Positions 35,091 through 44,280 are shown, numbered from the stretch's first letter. The stretch is 64,000 nucleotides of DNA from Labrys sp. WJW (GCF_001676615.1 NZ_LYXZ01000034.1:84822-148821), one strand, 5' to 3'. Numbers and translations: made by a program. The notes: generated from the letters alone by a model not told the origin.

Positions 35091-38068
35091 GCGACGCCGT
35101 TTCATTCCGCCTGCCTTCCGCCGGCCTGGTCGATCGCAACAGCACGGTGCGGTTTCGTTTCGACGGCAACAGCTATGAGGGCCTGAGCGGTGACACGCTG
35201 GCCTCGGCCCTGCTCGCCAACGGTATCCGCCTGGTAGGGCGCTCGTTCAAATATCATCGCCCGCGCGGCATCTTTACCGCAGGGCCGGAGGAACCGAACG
35301 CGCTGGTGGAACTGCGCAGCGGTGCCCGCCGCGAGCCCAACACCAAGGCCACCACCATCGAGCTCTATGATGGCCTGGAGGCGGCCAGCCAGAACCGCTG
35401 GCCTTCGCTGAAATTCGACCTGCTGTCCGTGAACCAGCTTGCCGGTCCCATCTTCGTCGGCGGCTTCTACTACAAGACCTTCATGTGGCCGGCGGCGCTA
35501 TGGGAAAAGCTCTACGAGCCGATGATCCGCCGCGCGGCTGGGCTCGGCAGCGCCAGCCAATTGCCGGACCCGGATCATTACGAGAAAGCCGCCGCCTTCT
35601 GCGACGTGCTGGTGATCGGCGCGGGTCCTGCCGGCCTGATGGCGGCCCTGGAAGCCGGCCGGGCCGGTGCCCGTGTGATCCTGTGCGACGATGATTTCCG
35701 TCTTGGCGGTCGGTTGTTGGCCGAGCGGCATGAGGTCGGCGGCAAGCCGGCCGCTGCCTTTGCCGCAGAGGTCGAGGCGGAACTGGCCTCCATGCCTGAA
35801 GTGCGCATCATGCGCCGCACCCAGGTCTTCGGTGTCTATGACACCGGCACCTATGGCGCCCTGGAGCGGGTGTCGGATCATTTGCCCGTGCCGCCCGCGC
35901 ACCAGCCGCGCCAGCGCCTCTGGCACATCATGGCCAAGCGCTGCATCAACGCCATGGGCGCCATCGAGCGGCCGATCGTCTTCGGCGGCAATGACCGGCC
36001 GGGCGTGATGCTCGCCTCGGCGGCGCGCAGCTATCTCAACCGCTATGGTGTGGCGCCGGGCCGGCAGGCCGTAGTGTTCACCACCAGCGACGATGGCTGG
36101 CGTACGGCTGCCGATCTCGTCGCCGCCGGCGTGACCGTGGCTGCGATCGTCGACCCGCGCTCGCAGGTCGATGCGGCGGTCTCCGGCTGGGCCGGCAAGG
36201 CCGGAACGCGCACGTTGTTGGGGGCGAGCGTCACCGATGCCAAGGGCGGTGCCCAGGGTATCAAGTCGGTGGAGGTAGTCACCGGGCGCAAGCGTGAGAC
36301 CATTCCCGCCGATTTTCTGGCGGTCTCCGGCGGCTGGAACCCGCAGGTCGCACTCACCACCCATAAGGGCGCACGGCCGCGCTGGTCGGACGAACTGGCC
36401 GCCTTCGTGCCGGGCGATCTGCCCGACGGCATGACGGTGGTCGGTGCCGCCAATGGTGATTTCTCGCTGGGCGCCTGCCTGCGGGCCGGTGCACAAGCGG
36501 GCCGCACGGCGGCCGGCGATTGCGGTTTCTCCGCCGGTGAGGCCCCGATCCCGGCCTGCGACGACGAGCCTGTCGGCCTCAAGCCCCTGTGGCATGTCGC
36601 CGAGACGAAGAGCAAGGCCTTCGTCGACCAGCAGAACGACGTCACGGCCAAGGACATCGAGATCGCCCATCGCGAAGGCTTCCGCTCGGTCGAACATCTC
36701 AAACGTTACACCACGCTGGGCATGGCCACCGATCAGGGCAAGACGTCGAACATCGCCGGGCATGCCATGATGGCGGGCCTGCTCGGCCGTTCGATGACCG
36801 AGGTCGGCACCACGGTTTCGCGGCCGCCGCATTTCCCGGTGGCGATCGGTGCCCTAGCTGGCCCCCATCGCGACAAGCATTTCAAGGCGACGCGCCTCAC
36901 CGCGGGCCATGAATGGGCAATGGCGAACGGCGCCACCATGGTGGAAGCCGGCCAGTGGCTGCGCCCGCAATGGTTCTCGCGCCCCGGCGAGAAGGACTGG
37001 CTGGAAAGCGTCTGCCGCGAGGTCAAGACCACCCGTTCGATCGTCGGCGTGTGCGATGTCTCGACTCTCGGCAAGATCGACATCAAGGGTGCGGATGCCG
37101 GCGCCTTCCTCGATCGCGTCTACATCAATACCTTCTCGACGGTCGCGGTCGGCAAATGCCGCTACGGCCTGATGCTGCGCGAAGACGGTTTCGTCATGGA
37201 CGACGGCACGGCGGCCCGCTTCGCGCCGGATCATTATGTGATCTCGACCACCACGGCCAATGCCGTGAAGGTGATGCAGCACCTCGAATTCTGCCGCCAG
37301 ACGCTCTGGCCCGAACTCGACGTCTCGCTGTCCTCGATCACCGAGCAATGGTCGCAATATGCGGTGGCCGGGCCGAAGGCCCGGGAATTGCTGCAGAAAC
37401 TCTATGGCTCGAGCGCCGATCTGTCGAACGAGGCCTTCCCCTATATGGGATGCGCCACGCTGCAGCTCGGCAATGTCGCCTCGCGCCTCTACCGGCTCTC
37501 CTTCTCGGGCGAACTTGCCTTCGAGATCGCGGTGCCCGCCCATTACGGCCTTGCTCTGCTCAAGGCGCTGATGACGCTGGCCGAGGAGATGGGCGGCTGC
37601 GCCTATGGCACCGAAGCCCTTGGCGTCATGCGCGTGGAGAAGGGCCATGTCGCCGGCAACGAGCTCAACGGCCAGACCACGGCTCGCGATCTCGGCCTCG
37701 GCAAGATGATGTCGACCAAGAAGGACTATATTGGCCGTGTCCTGGCCCAGCGTCCTGCCCTGGTGGCCCCGGATCGGCCTGGCCTCGTCGGCGTCAAGCC
37801 GGTCAACCCGGCGGATCGGCTGCGGGCCGGCTCGCATTTCCTCAAGAAGGGTGCCGCCTCCGTTGCGGCCAATGACGAGGGCTTTGCGACCTCGGTGATC
37901 TATTCGCCGATGCTCGAAAGCTGGATCGGCCTTGGCCTGCTAGCCAACGGCCCGTCCCGCCACGGCGAGGTGATCCGCGCCTATGATCCGGTGCGCAACG
38001 GCGATATCGAGGTCGAGGTCGTCTCGCCCATCTTCTTTGATCCTGAAGGGAGCCGTCTCCATGTTTGA
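35087..38068 (+). CDS. soxA: Sarcosine oxidase subunit alpha
   Basis: Largest subunit, 993 residues. Residues 15-110 resemble the ferredoxin-like domain with SFKYHRPRGI. Residues about 170-480 bind NAD through the GAGPAG Rossmann motif. Residues about 600-985 form a GcvT-like tetrahydrofolate-binding domain (YVISTTTANAVKVMQHLEF, GFATSVIYSP), which receives the methylene group and yields 5,10-methylene-tetrahydrofolate. The length and order of domains are those of SoxA. It overlaps soxD by four bases and soxG by eight. Confidence 0.96.
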   Translation: MSDAVSFRLPSAGLVDRNSTVRFRFDGNSYEGLSGDTLASALLANGIRLVGRSFKYHRPRGIFTAGPEEPNALVELRSGARREPNTKATTIELYDGLEAASQNRWPSLKFDLLSVNQLAGPIFVGGFYYKTFMWPAALWEKLYEPMIRRAAGLGSASQLPDPDHYEKAAAFCDVLVIGAGPAGLMAALEAGRAGARVILCDDDFRLGGRLLAERHEVGGKPAAAFAAEVEAELASMPEVRIMRRTQVFGVYDTGTYGALERVSDHLPVPPAHQPRQRLWHIMAKRCINAMGAIERPIVFGGNDRPGVMLASAARSYLNRYGVAPGRQAVVFTTSDDGWRTAADLVAAGVTVAAIVDPRSQVDAAVSGWAGKAGTRTLLGASVTDAKGGAQGIKSVEVVTGRKRETIPADFLAVSGGWNPQVALTTHKGARPRWSDELAAFVPGDLPDGMTVVGAANGDFSLGACLRAGAQAGRTAAGDCGFSAGEAPIPACDDEPVGLKPLWHVAETKSKAFVDQQNDVTAKDIEIAHREGFRSVEHLKRYTTLGMATDQGKTSNIAGHAMMAGLLGRSMTEVGTTVSRPPHFPVAIGALAGPHRDKHFKATRLTAGHEWAMANGATMVEAGQWLRPQWFSRPGEKDWLESVCREVKTTRSIVGVCDVSTLGKIDIKGADAGAFLDRVYINTFSTVAVGKCRYGLMLREDGFVMDDGTAARFAPDHYVISTTTANAVKVMQHLEFCRQTLWPELDVSLSSITEQWSQYAVAGPKARELLQKLYGSSADLSNEAFPYMGCATLQLGNVASRLYRLSFSGELAFEIAVPAHYGLALLKALMTLAEEMGGCAYGTEALGVMRVEKGHVAGNELNGQTTARDLGLGKMMSTKKDYIGRVLAQRPALVAPDRPGLVGVKPVNPADRLRAGSHFLKKGAASVAANDEGFATSVIYSPMLESWIGLGLLANGPSRHGEVIRAYDPVRNGDIEVEVVSPIFFDPEGSRLHV

Positions 38069-38660
38069 CGCCATCAGTGCAGGGCGTTTGGAGTCCCGTA
38101 GCGCCTTTGCCGGCCTGCTCAAACCGGTCGGAACGGGAGCAGGCGTCACCGTGCAGGATCGCTCGGGCCTGGAAATCGTCACCCTGGCCGCCCGCAAGGG
38201 CCAGGAGGGGGCCTTGGCCGCGCGCATGCAGGCCGCCTATGGCTTGCGATTGCCCGATAGCCCCAAGCGGGTCGTGTCCGGTACGCTCGCCGCCCTGGGC
38301 ACCGGGCCGTCGGCCTGGCTGGTCACGCGCGAGGCGGGCGAACCCAATCTGCTCGTCTCGGATTTGATCGAGGCCGTGGGCACACTCGCGTCGGTAACCG
38401 ACCAGACCTCCGGCTATGCTGTGCTGAAGGTCTCAGGCCCGCATGTCCGCGATATGTTCGCCAAGGGCCTGGACATCGACCTGCATCCGCGTGCGTTCGC
38501 ACCAGGCGATGCCGCCGTGACGGCCTGCTCGCACATCGGCGTGACGCTTTGGCAGCTCGATGAAACGCCGACCTACGAGATCGCCTTGTTCCGCAGCATG
38601 GCCGGCAGCTTTTGGCATTGGCTGAGCGACAGCGCCGCCGAATTCGGCCTGGCTGTATAA
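38061..38660 (+). CDS. soxG: Sarcosine oxidase subunit gamma
   Basis: Last subunit of the complex, 199 residues, with the GcvT-related fold seen in LLVSDLIEAVGTLASVTDQTSG-like and HIGVTLWQLDETPTYEIALFRS-like segments. Start ATG 38061 lies eight bases before the soxA stop, an arrangement usual for soxAG. The operon ends here: no glyA, purU, folD or serine dehydratase gene follows, although these often accompany sox operons, so the C1 product must be handled by genes elsewhere. Confidence 0.93.
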   Translation: MFDAISAGRLESRSAFAGLLKPVGTGAGVTVQDRSGLEIVTLAARKGQEGALAARMQAAYGLRLPDSPKRVVSGTLAALGTGPSAWLVTREAGEPNLLVSDLIEAVGTLASVTDQTSGYAVLKVSGPHVRDMFAKGLDIDLHPRAFAPGDAAVTACSHIGVTLWQLDETPTYEIALFRSMAGSFWHWLSDSAAEFGLAV

Positions 38661-38740
38661 GGAAGGCTGGTCTTTGGACCAGCCCTCAACAAGGAGTTTC
38701 GAACAAGCAGCGAAAAAGGCCGGGACGGGGCATTGCGACC

Positions 38741-39055
38741 CCTCATCCGCTTGCCGGCACCTTCTCCCCTTGCGGGCTATCGAATTCACACATCTCAACT
38801 GAGACAAGTAAAGCGCGTGAATCCCTCCCCGGCTTCGGGGAGGGTGGCCCGGCAAAGCCGGGTCGGGTGGGGTAGAGTGGCGCGATCTCGCCATCGTCAG
38901 GCCTGCTGGCGCCACTTTCCCCCTTCCGTCGACGCTTCGCATCGCCACCTTCCCCAACGTCGGGGAAGGATTTTCGGCGCCATATACTGGCGATACTGCG
39001 ATGTGTGAATCGGATAGCCCTTGCGGGAGAAGGTGCCCCGAGGGGGCGGATGAGG
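38741..39055. repeat. RPE-like palindromic repeat interrupted by an insertion
   Basis: Left part CCTCATCCGC...CACCTTCTCCCCTTGCGGG (38741-38776) and right part CCCTTGCGGGAGAAGGTG...GCGGATGAGG (39018-39055) are inverted relative to each other and would form one uninterrupted hairpin repeat if the inner 241 bp plus one duplicated decamer were removed. The same repeat core is present uninterrupted at 2681-2703. Confidence 0.75.
38777..39017. mobile_element. MITE-like element, 241 bp, with 18-bp inverted ends and target duplication
   Basis: Ends 38777-38794 and 39000-39017 are inverted repeats matching at 16 of 18 bases. The decamer CCCTTGCGGG lies directly on both sides (38767-38776 and 39018-39027), as expected of a target duplication; because the site is itself palindromic the true duplication may be 4-10 bp. 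No transposase is encoded, so movement would need one supplied in trans. Its interior holds CCCTCCCCGGCTTCGGGGAGGG and CCTTCCCC/GGGGAAGG folds. Confidence 0.75.
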
Positions 39056-39124
39056 AGTTGCTCCACCCGATCTGGACTTCGGACCCAACACTCTGAAAGT
39101 GCCGGTCTGAAGACCGGCCTCCGA

Positions 39125-40720
39125 TTATTCCTTGCTGAGGAATCGTGTCAGGTGCTCGTTGGCGGCATTGTCCTGCCAGCCCTTCACCTTGTTCGAGACC
39201 AACCAGAGGTCGGCATTGGAGAGCAAGGGGGCTACGGGCTGGTCGCGCGCCAGCAGGGCCTCGGCATCCTCCAGGATCTTCAAACGCTTGGCCGGATCGG
39301 TTTCGGTATAGGATTTGGCGACCAGTGCGTCATAGTCCGGGCTGGCGAAATGGGAATAGTTGAACGCCTTGTTGGCCGTCGTCGGTAGCGCAAGGAAGTT
39401 TTCCGCGTCGGCATAGTCGGCCACCCAGGCTGCGCGCGCCACCTCGAAGGTTCCGCCGTCGCGCAGGAAGGCGTAGTGGGACTTGCTGTCCGAATTGAGC
39501 AGGGAGACCTCGACGCCGAGCGCTTTCCACATGTCGGCCACGGCGGTGGCGATCCGGCGATTATTGTCGTTGGTGCCGAAACGGATGGTGAGTTTCAGCG
39601 GCTTGCCGCCCTCGCCGAATCCCGCCTGCTTGAGCAGGTCCTTGGCCGCGTCCTCGCGATCGAGCTGAGGCTTGTCGGCGAAGTCCGGCTTGGCGGGCGT
39701 ATAGCCCGGCAAGCCGGAGGGGACAAAGCTGTAGCTGCCGACGCGCGTGCCAGAGAAGATTTTCTCGGCCAGGAAGTCGCGATCGACCGCCATCGACAGG
39801 GCACGTCGAACCCTGGCATCGTCAAAGGGCGGGGTGCGGGTATCGAAGGCATAGTATTCATTGGTCAGGTTGGGCGAGACATGAACCTGATCGCCCACTT
39901 TCTCCTTGAGAAGTTTCAGCTGATCGGCCGCGAACTCGAAGGTCATGTCGAGCTCGTCCGCAAGAAAGCGCCGCTGGGCGGCAGCCTGGTCATCGATCGG
40001 ATAGGAGATCACCTTGTCGATGTGGACATTGGCGGCATCCCAGTAGCGCGGATTCTTCACCAGCGTGACATGATCATTGGCGAGATTCTCCGTCAGGGTG
40101 TAGGCGCCATTGGAGATCAAATTGCCAGGCTTGACGAAATCGGCCTTGAGCTTCTCGACTGAGGCCTGATGCACCGGCAGGGCGGCCTGATTGGCCAAGA
40201 GCTGCAGGAGATAAGGCGTCGGCCGTTCCAGCGTGATCTCCAGCGTCCTGTCGTCGAGGGGCTTGACGCCCAGCGTGTCGACGCCGGCCTTGCCGCTGTT
40301 CACGGCTTCGGCATTCTTGATCGGATAGAACAGATTGGCGAAGCTGGCGGCTTCCTTGGGATCCTCGAGCCGTCGGAAGCTGAAGACGAAGTCAGCGGCC
40401 GTGACCGGATCGCCATTCGACCATTTGGCATTGGGGCGCAGCTTGAAGGTGTAGACGAGACCATCGGGGGAGATCGTCCAGCTCTCGGCTGTCCCCGCCG
40501 TGATCTTGCCCGCGGCGTCGAAAACGGTGAGCCCCTCGAACAGGTCCTTGAGGATGAATTGCTCGGCGATGATCGAGCTGTGGGTCGGATCGAGGGTCTG
40601 GGCCTCGGCGCCATTGCCTTTGTGCAGCACGACCTCGGCCAGGGCGGGGCAGGCGGCACCCCCCAGGAGGCCGGCAGTGAGGGGAAGGACGAGGGCGAAT
40701 AGTCTCAATGCGGGCTTCAT
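39125..40720 (-). CDS. Peptide ABC transporter substrate-binding protein (OppA type)
   Basis: Periplasmic oligopeptide-binding protein of 531 residues, a usual OppA/family-5 length. A Sec signal peptide (LFALVLPLTAGLLGGAACPALA) is followed by the family-5 signature region (LDPTHSSIIAEQFILKDLFE, SPDGLVYTFKLRPNAKWSNG) and AVDRDFLAEKIFSG further on. No permease or ATPase genes adjoin it on either side, so it is an orphan that must work with a transporter encoded elsewhere. ATG 40720 fits the signal peptide. Confidence 0.94.
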   Translation of the reverse strand: MKPALRLFALVLPLTAGLLGGAACPALAEVVLHKGNGAEAQTLDPTHSSIIAEQFILKDLFEGLTVFDAAGKITAGTAESWTISPDGLVYTFKLRPNAKWSNGDPVTAADFVFSFRRLEDPKEAASFANLFYPIKNAEAVNSGKAGVDTLGVKPLDDRTLEITLERPTPYLLQLLANQAALPVHQASVEKLKADFVKPGNLISNGAYTLTENLANDHVTLVKNPRYWDAANVHIDKVISYPIDDQAAAQRRFLADELDMTFEFAADQLKLLKEKVGDQVHVSPNLTNEYYAFDTRTPPFDDARVRRALSMAVDRDFLAEKIFSGTRVGSYSFVPSGLPGYTPAKPDFADKPQLDREDAAKDLLKQAGFGEGGKPLKLTIRFGTNDNNRRIATAVADMWKALGVEVSLLNSDSKSHYAFLRDGGTFEVARAAWVADYADAENFLALPTTANKAFNYSHFASPDYDALVAKSYTETDPAKRLKILEDAEALLARDQPVAPLLSNADLWLVSNKVKGWQDNAANEHLTRFLSKE

Positions 40721-40863
40721 GCGGACTTCCCCTTATGGGTGTCCCGGCCGGTGCCGAGATTCGTGATGGGCCGAGTAAACTGGCTGGTCCTGCTCGCGGC
40801 AACCCTGGATATTTGCTGGGGGAAACGTCCTGTCGTCGGCGGCAGGTATCGTCTCGCCGGGCA

Positions 40864-41736
40864 TCAGGTGGCGGTCCGGCGCAACAACAAGATGAGTCCG
40901 GCCGCGATGATGAAGGCAGCACCGAGCAGCGTCACGCCATCCGGTACATCGCCGAAGGCGAAATAACCGACGATGGCGGCACCGACGAGTTCCGCATAGA
41001 CGAGGGGCGCCAGGGTCGAGGCATCGGCGAGCCGGAAGGCGATGATGGAGAGCAGGTGGCAGACCGCCGAGATCAGCCCGAGACCGGCGAAGAGCAGCAG
41101 GTGATCGCCGGCAGGGGTGGTCCAGGAAAGCACGGCCTGCGGCGTGAGGAGCGCCGCACCGATGAGGCACTGGAAAGCCAGCGTCTTGACGGGATCGCTC
41201 TGCTGCGCCGCCCGCCTAGTGGCGATCAGGTAGAAGGCAAAGCAGATGCCCGAAGCCAGAGCCAGAAGAATGCCGGGTTCGACAGCGCCGCCGGGCTGGA
41301 GAATGATGATCGAGCCGACAAAGCCCGAGGCAAGGCTGAGCCCCTTCACGAGCGTCATGCGTTCCTTGAGCACGACGACCGAAAGGGCTACCGCCAGGAT
41401 GGGACCGACGAAATAGGCGCAGAGCGCCGTCGCCAGCGGGATGCGGGCGATGGCGAGGAAATACAGAGTCATCGCGGCGACCAGGAAGACGGTGCGTGCG
41501 GCATGGGAGGCGAGATGCTCCGACGGGAACATCTTCCTGCCATGAAGGAAGGCCGAGAGAGGCAGGACCGCCAGACCGGCGACCGCGTAGCGCGCCCAGC
41601 CGATGAAGAAGGGCGAATAGTCCGCGCTCAGATATTTGGCGATGCCGTCGACGGTCGGCACGCTCACCATCGCGATGATCATGGCCAGGATGCCGCGGGC
41701 GGATCCTGTGGTTTCGGCAGAGGCAGGCATGGCCAT
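40864..41736 (-). CDS. EamA/DMT family transporter
   Basis: Membrane transporter of 290 residues with about ten hydrophobic helices in two EamA repeats, e.g. ATALCAYFVGPILAVALSVV in the first half and ADASTLAPLVYAELVGAAIV in the second. Family members export amino acids, purines or other small metabolites. ATG 41736 (or 41730) gives a short cytoplasmic start; longer frames upstream have basic sequence without conservation. It follows the SDR gene leftwards by eight bases, so both are probably one operon controlled by the divergent TetR regulator. Confidence 0.9.
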   Translation of the reverse strand: MAMPASAETTGSARGILAMIIAMVSVPTVDGIAKYLSADYSPFFIGWARYAVAGLAVLPLSAFLHGRKMFPSEHLASHAARTVFLVAAMTLYFLAIARIPLATALCAYFVGPILAVALSVVVLKERMTLVKGLSLASGFVGSIIILQPGGAVEPGILLALASGICFAFYLIATRRAAQQSDPVKTLAFQCLIGAALLTPQAVLSWTTPAGDHLLLFAGLGLISAVCHLLSIIAFRLADASTLAPLVYAELVGAAIVGYFAFGDVPDGVTLLGAAFIIAAGLILLLRRTAT

Positions 41737-41744
41737 GAAGGAAC

Positions 41745-42653
41745 CTATCGATAACCGGTCGCGTCGGCCGGCTTTCCGGCTTCTTCGACCTCCGGAATGT
41801 AGCGCCAAGCGTCGGGCTGGGAGCCGTCAAGATCGGTGAAACCATAGATTCGCGCCAGCTGTCCGCTCGAAAGAGACTGGCCGTTCCAGCGGTTCTTTTC
41901 GACATCGGCGGCGAGGGCGGCTACGGCACGCCCCACGAAGCGCGGCGTTTCCGAAATGACGAAATGCGGGACCGCCGCCGTGGCATCCCGCCAGTGCTCT
42001 TCTGCCACGCCGAAAGCCTCCAGCATCATTTCCGAGCGCAGCCAGCCCGGAGTGAGCGCCACCGAGGTGGCGCCGTGCTTGGCAAGGTCCTTGGCATGGG
42101 CCCAGGCAAGACGGATCACGGCCGACTTGACCAGGTCGTAGAAGGGCGAGAGGCGGTAGTGGCCGGCATTGTAGTCGGCCGTTCCGTCCGTCATCTCCAC
42201 GAGAAGACCGCCGGGGTGCTCGATCAGCAGGGGCAGGGCGTGATGCGCGGTGATCAGATGGGTGTCGATGCCCAGGCGCAGCAGGCGCAATCCCTTGTCC
42301 AGATCGTGTTCCCAGACGGCCTTGTTCCACTCGAACAATTTCTCGCCGCCCCAGATGTCGTTGACGAGGATATCGAGGCGGCCCTGTTCAGCTCGGATCC
42401 GGTTCACCAAGTCCTGCACCTCGCCGGGCATGAGATGGTCGACGCGGATGGCAATGCCCTTGCCACCGGCGGCATCGACCAATTCAGCCGTTTCCTCGAT
42501 GGTTTCCGGTCGATCATACTCCGAGCGTCGTCCGCGCGTGCTGCGGCCGGTGACGTAGACGGTCGCGCCCGCGGCTCCCAGTTCGATGGCAATGCCCCGG
42601 CCGGCGCCACGCGTGCCGCCGGCAACAAGGGCAACCTTTCCCTTGAGCATCAT
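41745..42653 (-). CDS. SDR family oxidoreductase, extended form
   Basis: Dehydrogenase of 302 residues, longer than classical SDRs. The cofactor motif AGGTRGAGRGIA is near residues 11-22, the usual NNAG is replaced by NDIWG in ILVNDIWGGEKLF, and the catalytic region reads YRLSPFYDLVKSA with Tyr and Lys spaced as expected. The ending ADAWRYIPEV-like segment is typical of this subgroup, often annotated as SDR next to TetR regulators. ATG 42653 follows GGGAGC. It is divergent from the TetR gene at 42742 and precedes the EamA gene. Confidence 0.9.
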   Translation of the reverse strand: MMLKGKVALVAGGTRGAGRGIAIELGAAGATVYVTGRSTRGRRSEYDRPETIEETAELVDAAGGKGIAIRVDHLMPGEVQDLVNRIRAEQGRLDILVNDIWGGEKLFEWNKAVWEHDLDKGLRLLRLGIDTHLITAHHALPLLIEHPGGLLVEMTDGTADYNAGHYRLSPFYDLVKSAVIRLAWAHAKDLAKHGATSVALTPGWLRSEMMLEAFGVAEEHWRDATAAVPHFVISETPRFVGRAVAALAADVEKNRWNGQSLSSGQLARIYGFTDLDGSQPDAWRYIPEVEEAGKPADATGYR

Positions 42654-42741
42654 CACAGCTCCCATTGTCGATTGCAGCGCGCCTTTTCCATGGGCGGGAA
42701 TTAATATATAAATGATTGTTCGGTTATAATTGGATGTCAAG
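42654..42741. promoter_or_regulatory. SDR/TetR divergent promoter
   Basis: An 88-base spacer with a very AT-rich core (42699-42733) including TTAATATATAAAT and GGTTATAAT, where promoters in both directions can overlap. GTTCGGTTAT next to the TetR start is a plausible half-site, but no perfect palindrome is visible. Confidence 0.45.
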
Positions 42742-43317
42742 ATGCCCCGCCCGAAGACGTTGCCCGACCAGACCGTGCTGGAGGCTGCCCTGCAGCTTCT
42801 GCACAACAAGGGGCCTGAGGCTCTGACATTTGCGGGATTGGCGCAGGCTTGCGGCCTGGCGGCTGCAACCTTGGTGCAGCGCTTCGGCAGCAAGGCGCAG
42901 CTCAAGCAGGCAGCCTTGCTCCATGCCTGGGATCGCCTGGACGAAAGAACGTCACAGCTGGCGGCGGATATTTCACGCACGCCCGAGGGCGCCATCGACC
43001 TGCTGGTGGCTCTTTCCGTCGACTATGGCGCCATCGAATCCTATGCCGAAGGATTGCTGATCCTGAGGGAAGATCTGCGCGATCCTCTGTTGCGCGCACG
43101 CGGCGCGCGCTGGCGGGATGTCCTCGTCGGCGTGCTCGACACCTGTCTGGCGGAGCGGGGGGGCAGGCGCCACGGGCTTGGCCAATTGATGGCTTCGCAA
43201 TGGCAGGGCTCGCTCGCATGGTGGGGGTTCGACCCCAATTGTCCGGTTACGGACCATGTCGGCCGCGAACTCAGGCAATTCGTGGCAGCCGTCATGCCGG
43301 AAAGGGCAGGCACCTGA
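42742..43317 (+). CDS. TetR family transcriptional regulator
   Basis: Repressor-type regulator of 191 residues. The N-terminal three-helix DNA-binding domain is clear (LPDQTVLEAALQLLHNKGPE, LTFAGLAQACGLAAATLVQR, FGSKAQLKQAALLHAW). The C-terminal domain is helical and would bind the ligand. It is divergent from the SDR-EamA operon, the likely target. ATG 42742 gives the canonical MPRPKTL start; a TTG 12 bases upstream is unlikely. Confidence 0.91.
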   Translation: MPRPKTLPDQTVLEAALQLLHNKGPEALTFAGLAQACGLAAATLVQRFGSKAQLKQAALLHAWDRLDERTSQLAADISRTPEGAIDLLVALSVDYGAIESYAEGLLILREDLRDPLLRARGARWRDVLVGVLDTCLAERGGRRHGLGQLMASQWQGSLAWWGFDPNCPVTDHVGRELRQFVAAVMPERAGT

Positions 43318-43352
43318 ATGATGCCCGCCCCGATCGCCCGCTTGGTGAGGGC

Positions 43353-43724
43353 TTATCGAGCTTCGACCGAACGAAGCTGCGTCACCGGGCTGCGTTCGGG
43401 CAGCTTCACCGGCATCGGTGCATCGTCAATGGCATTGTCGTGCAGGGCCATGCGTTCGGCGACCCAGCTTTCGGCCAGGGCCAGGGCATGCGGCGTCATG
43501 CGATAGGTACGTACGCGGCCTGCCTTCTCGGAGACGACGATACCCCCGGCTTCGAGCACGCCGAGATGCTTGAGCACCGCGGGCATGCCCATCGAGAGGG
43601 GGAGTGCGAGTTCGCTGACAGAGGCTGGTCCACGGGCAAGACGATCGACCATGGTGCGACGGCTGGTATCGGCGAGCGCATGGAACATTCTGTCGAGGGT
43701 GAGGGGATCGAGGCGAGCTTCCAC
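43353..43724 (-). CDS. ArsR family winged-helix transcriptional regulator
   Basis: Small regulator of 123 residues. The ArsR core is plain: LDRMFHALADTSRRTMVDRL, then SVSELALPLSMGMPAVLKHL with the wing VVSEKAGRVRTYRMTP. It has no metal-binding cysteine pairs, so it belongs to the group paired with SRPBCC/Ahsa1 proteins or MFS pumps, and not to the metal sensors. No such partner follows; it is convergent with the TetR gene and precedes a 750-base gene-free region on its other side. Confidence 0.9.
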   Translation of the reverse strand: MEARLDPLTLDRMFHALADTSRRTMVDRLARGPASVSELALPLSMGMPAVLKHLGVLEAGGIVVSEKAGRVRTYRMTPHALALAESWVAERMALHDNAIDDAPMPVKLPERSPVTQLRSVEAR

Positions 43725-44082
43725 GTCAGGCTACTTTCTTAGTCGGAGGAGGAAACCGGCCAGCAACGCGCCGGCCGGCGGGGCATCAAGCCAGGAAGAA
43801 CAATCTGGGAGCACCGGTCTGGCGGGTCCCGGGCCTGGAAAGGAGAGGTATCGGTGCTGAATTTCGACGGAGGGCTCAGCTCGGCGAACGGCAAGGCTTC
43901 ACAGTCCCAATCCGGCCCGCGATCTTGCCGGGAATTCAGCTGATACGATGAGGGAGAGAGCGCCATCGTCGGGCCTCAAAATGCCAATGAGCTTCCAAAC
44001 CGTTCTGGGCTGCCAAAGGAGCCTATCGAATTGATATCGTTCGAAATTCCAAACTTATGTCTGTCTTGCCGATCACAAAAAG

Positions 44083-44101
44083 AAGCCCGCTGCGCGGGCT
44101 T
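44083..44101 (-). terminator. Intrinsic terminator facing left
   Basis: AAGCCCGC (44083-44090) pairs with GCGGGCTT (44094-44101) around TGC; read leftwards the stem is followed by C and five T. This is a textbook rho-independent terminator. It lies 374 bases past the drug-pump stop codon, too far for a tidy mRNA end, which suggests a separate leftward transcript starting nearer. Confidence 0.8.
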
Positions 44102-44219
44102 GGGAGGGTATCGAGAGAACCGAGCGAAGGTGCGAACAGCACAGCATGGAGGGGATCTGTTTGGAGATCGCTGCGCCGTTCGCAAGATCAATCTAGACGG
44201 GCGGCGCTAGGAGCACACT

Positions 44220-44249
44220 CCGTCAAATATGACATGTCGAATTTGACGG
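44220..44249. promoter_or_regulatory. 30-bp palindrome CCGTCAAAT-N12-ATTTGACGG
   Basis: Perfect 9-base arms (44220-44228 and 44241-44249); the centre contains GACATGTC, itself a palindrome, so 26 of 30 positions are symmetric. It has the form of a dimeric regulator site. It lies between the two outward-facing terminators. Confidence 0.55.
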
Positions 44250-44280
44250 ATTGGCTGGGAAGGCGCGAATGGCGCGCAAG

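Larger units (their letters stand above)
38661..39124. other. Gene-free spacer filled with nested repeats
   Basis: 464 bases between soxG and the oppA-like gene with no gene I can support. It consists almost entirely of palindromic repeat sequence: an RPE-like repeat (about 38741-39055) split by a 241-bp element with inverted ends (38777-39017), which itself carries further GC-rich palindromes. Confidence 0.7.
44083..44249 (-). ncRNA. Candidate small RNA upstream of the leftward terminator
   Basis: The leftward strand from about 44249 to 44083 lacks a reading frame, holds two pyrimidine-rich CCCUCC segments near 44105 and 44150 of the kind that pair with ribosome-binding sites, and ends in a textbook terminator. 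A palindrome at 44220-44249 sits where an operator or promoter would be. I could not recognise a known RNA family, and no clear -10 box is visible. A long 3' untranslated region of the drug-pump gene is the main alternative. Confidence 0.3.
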
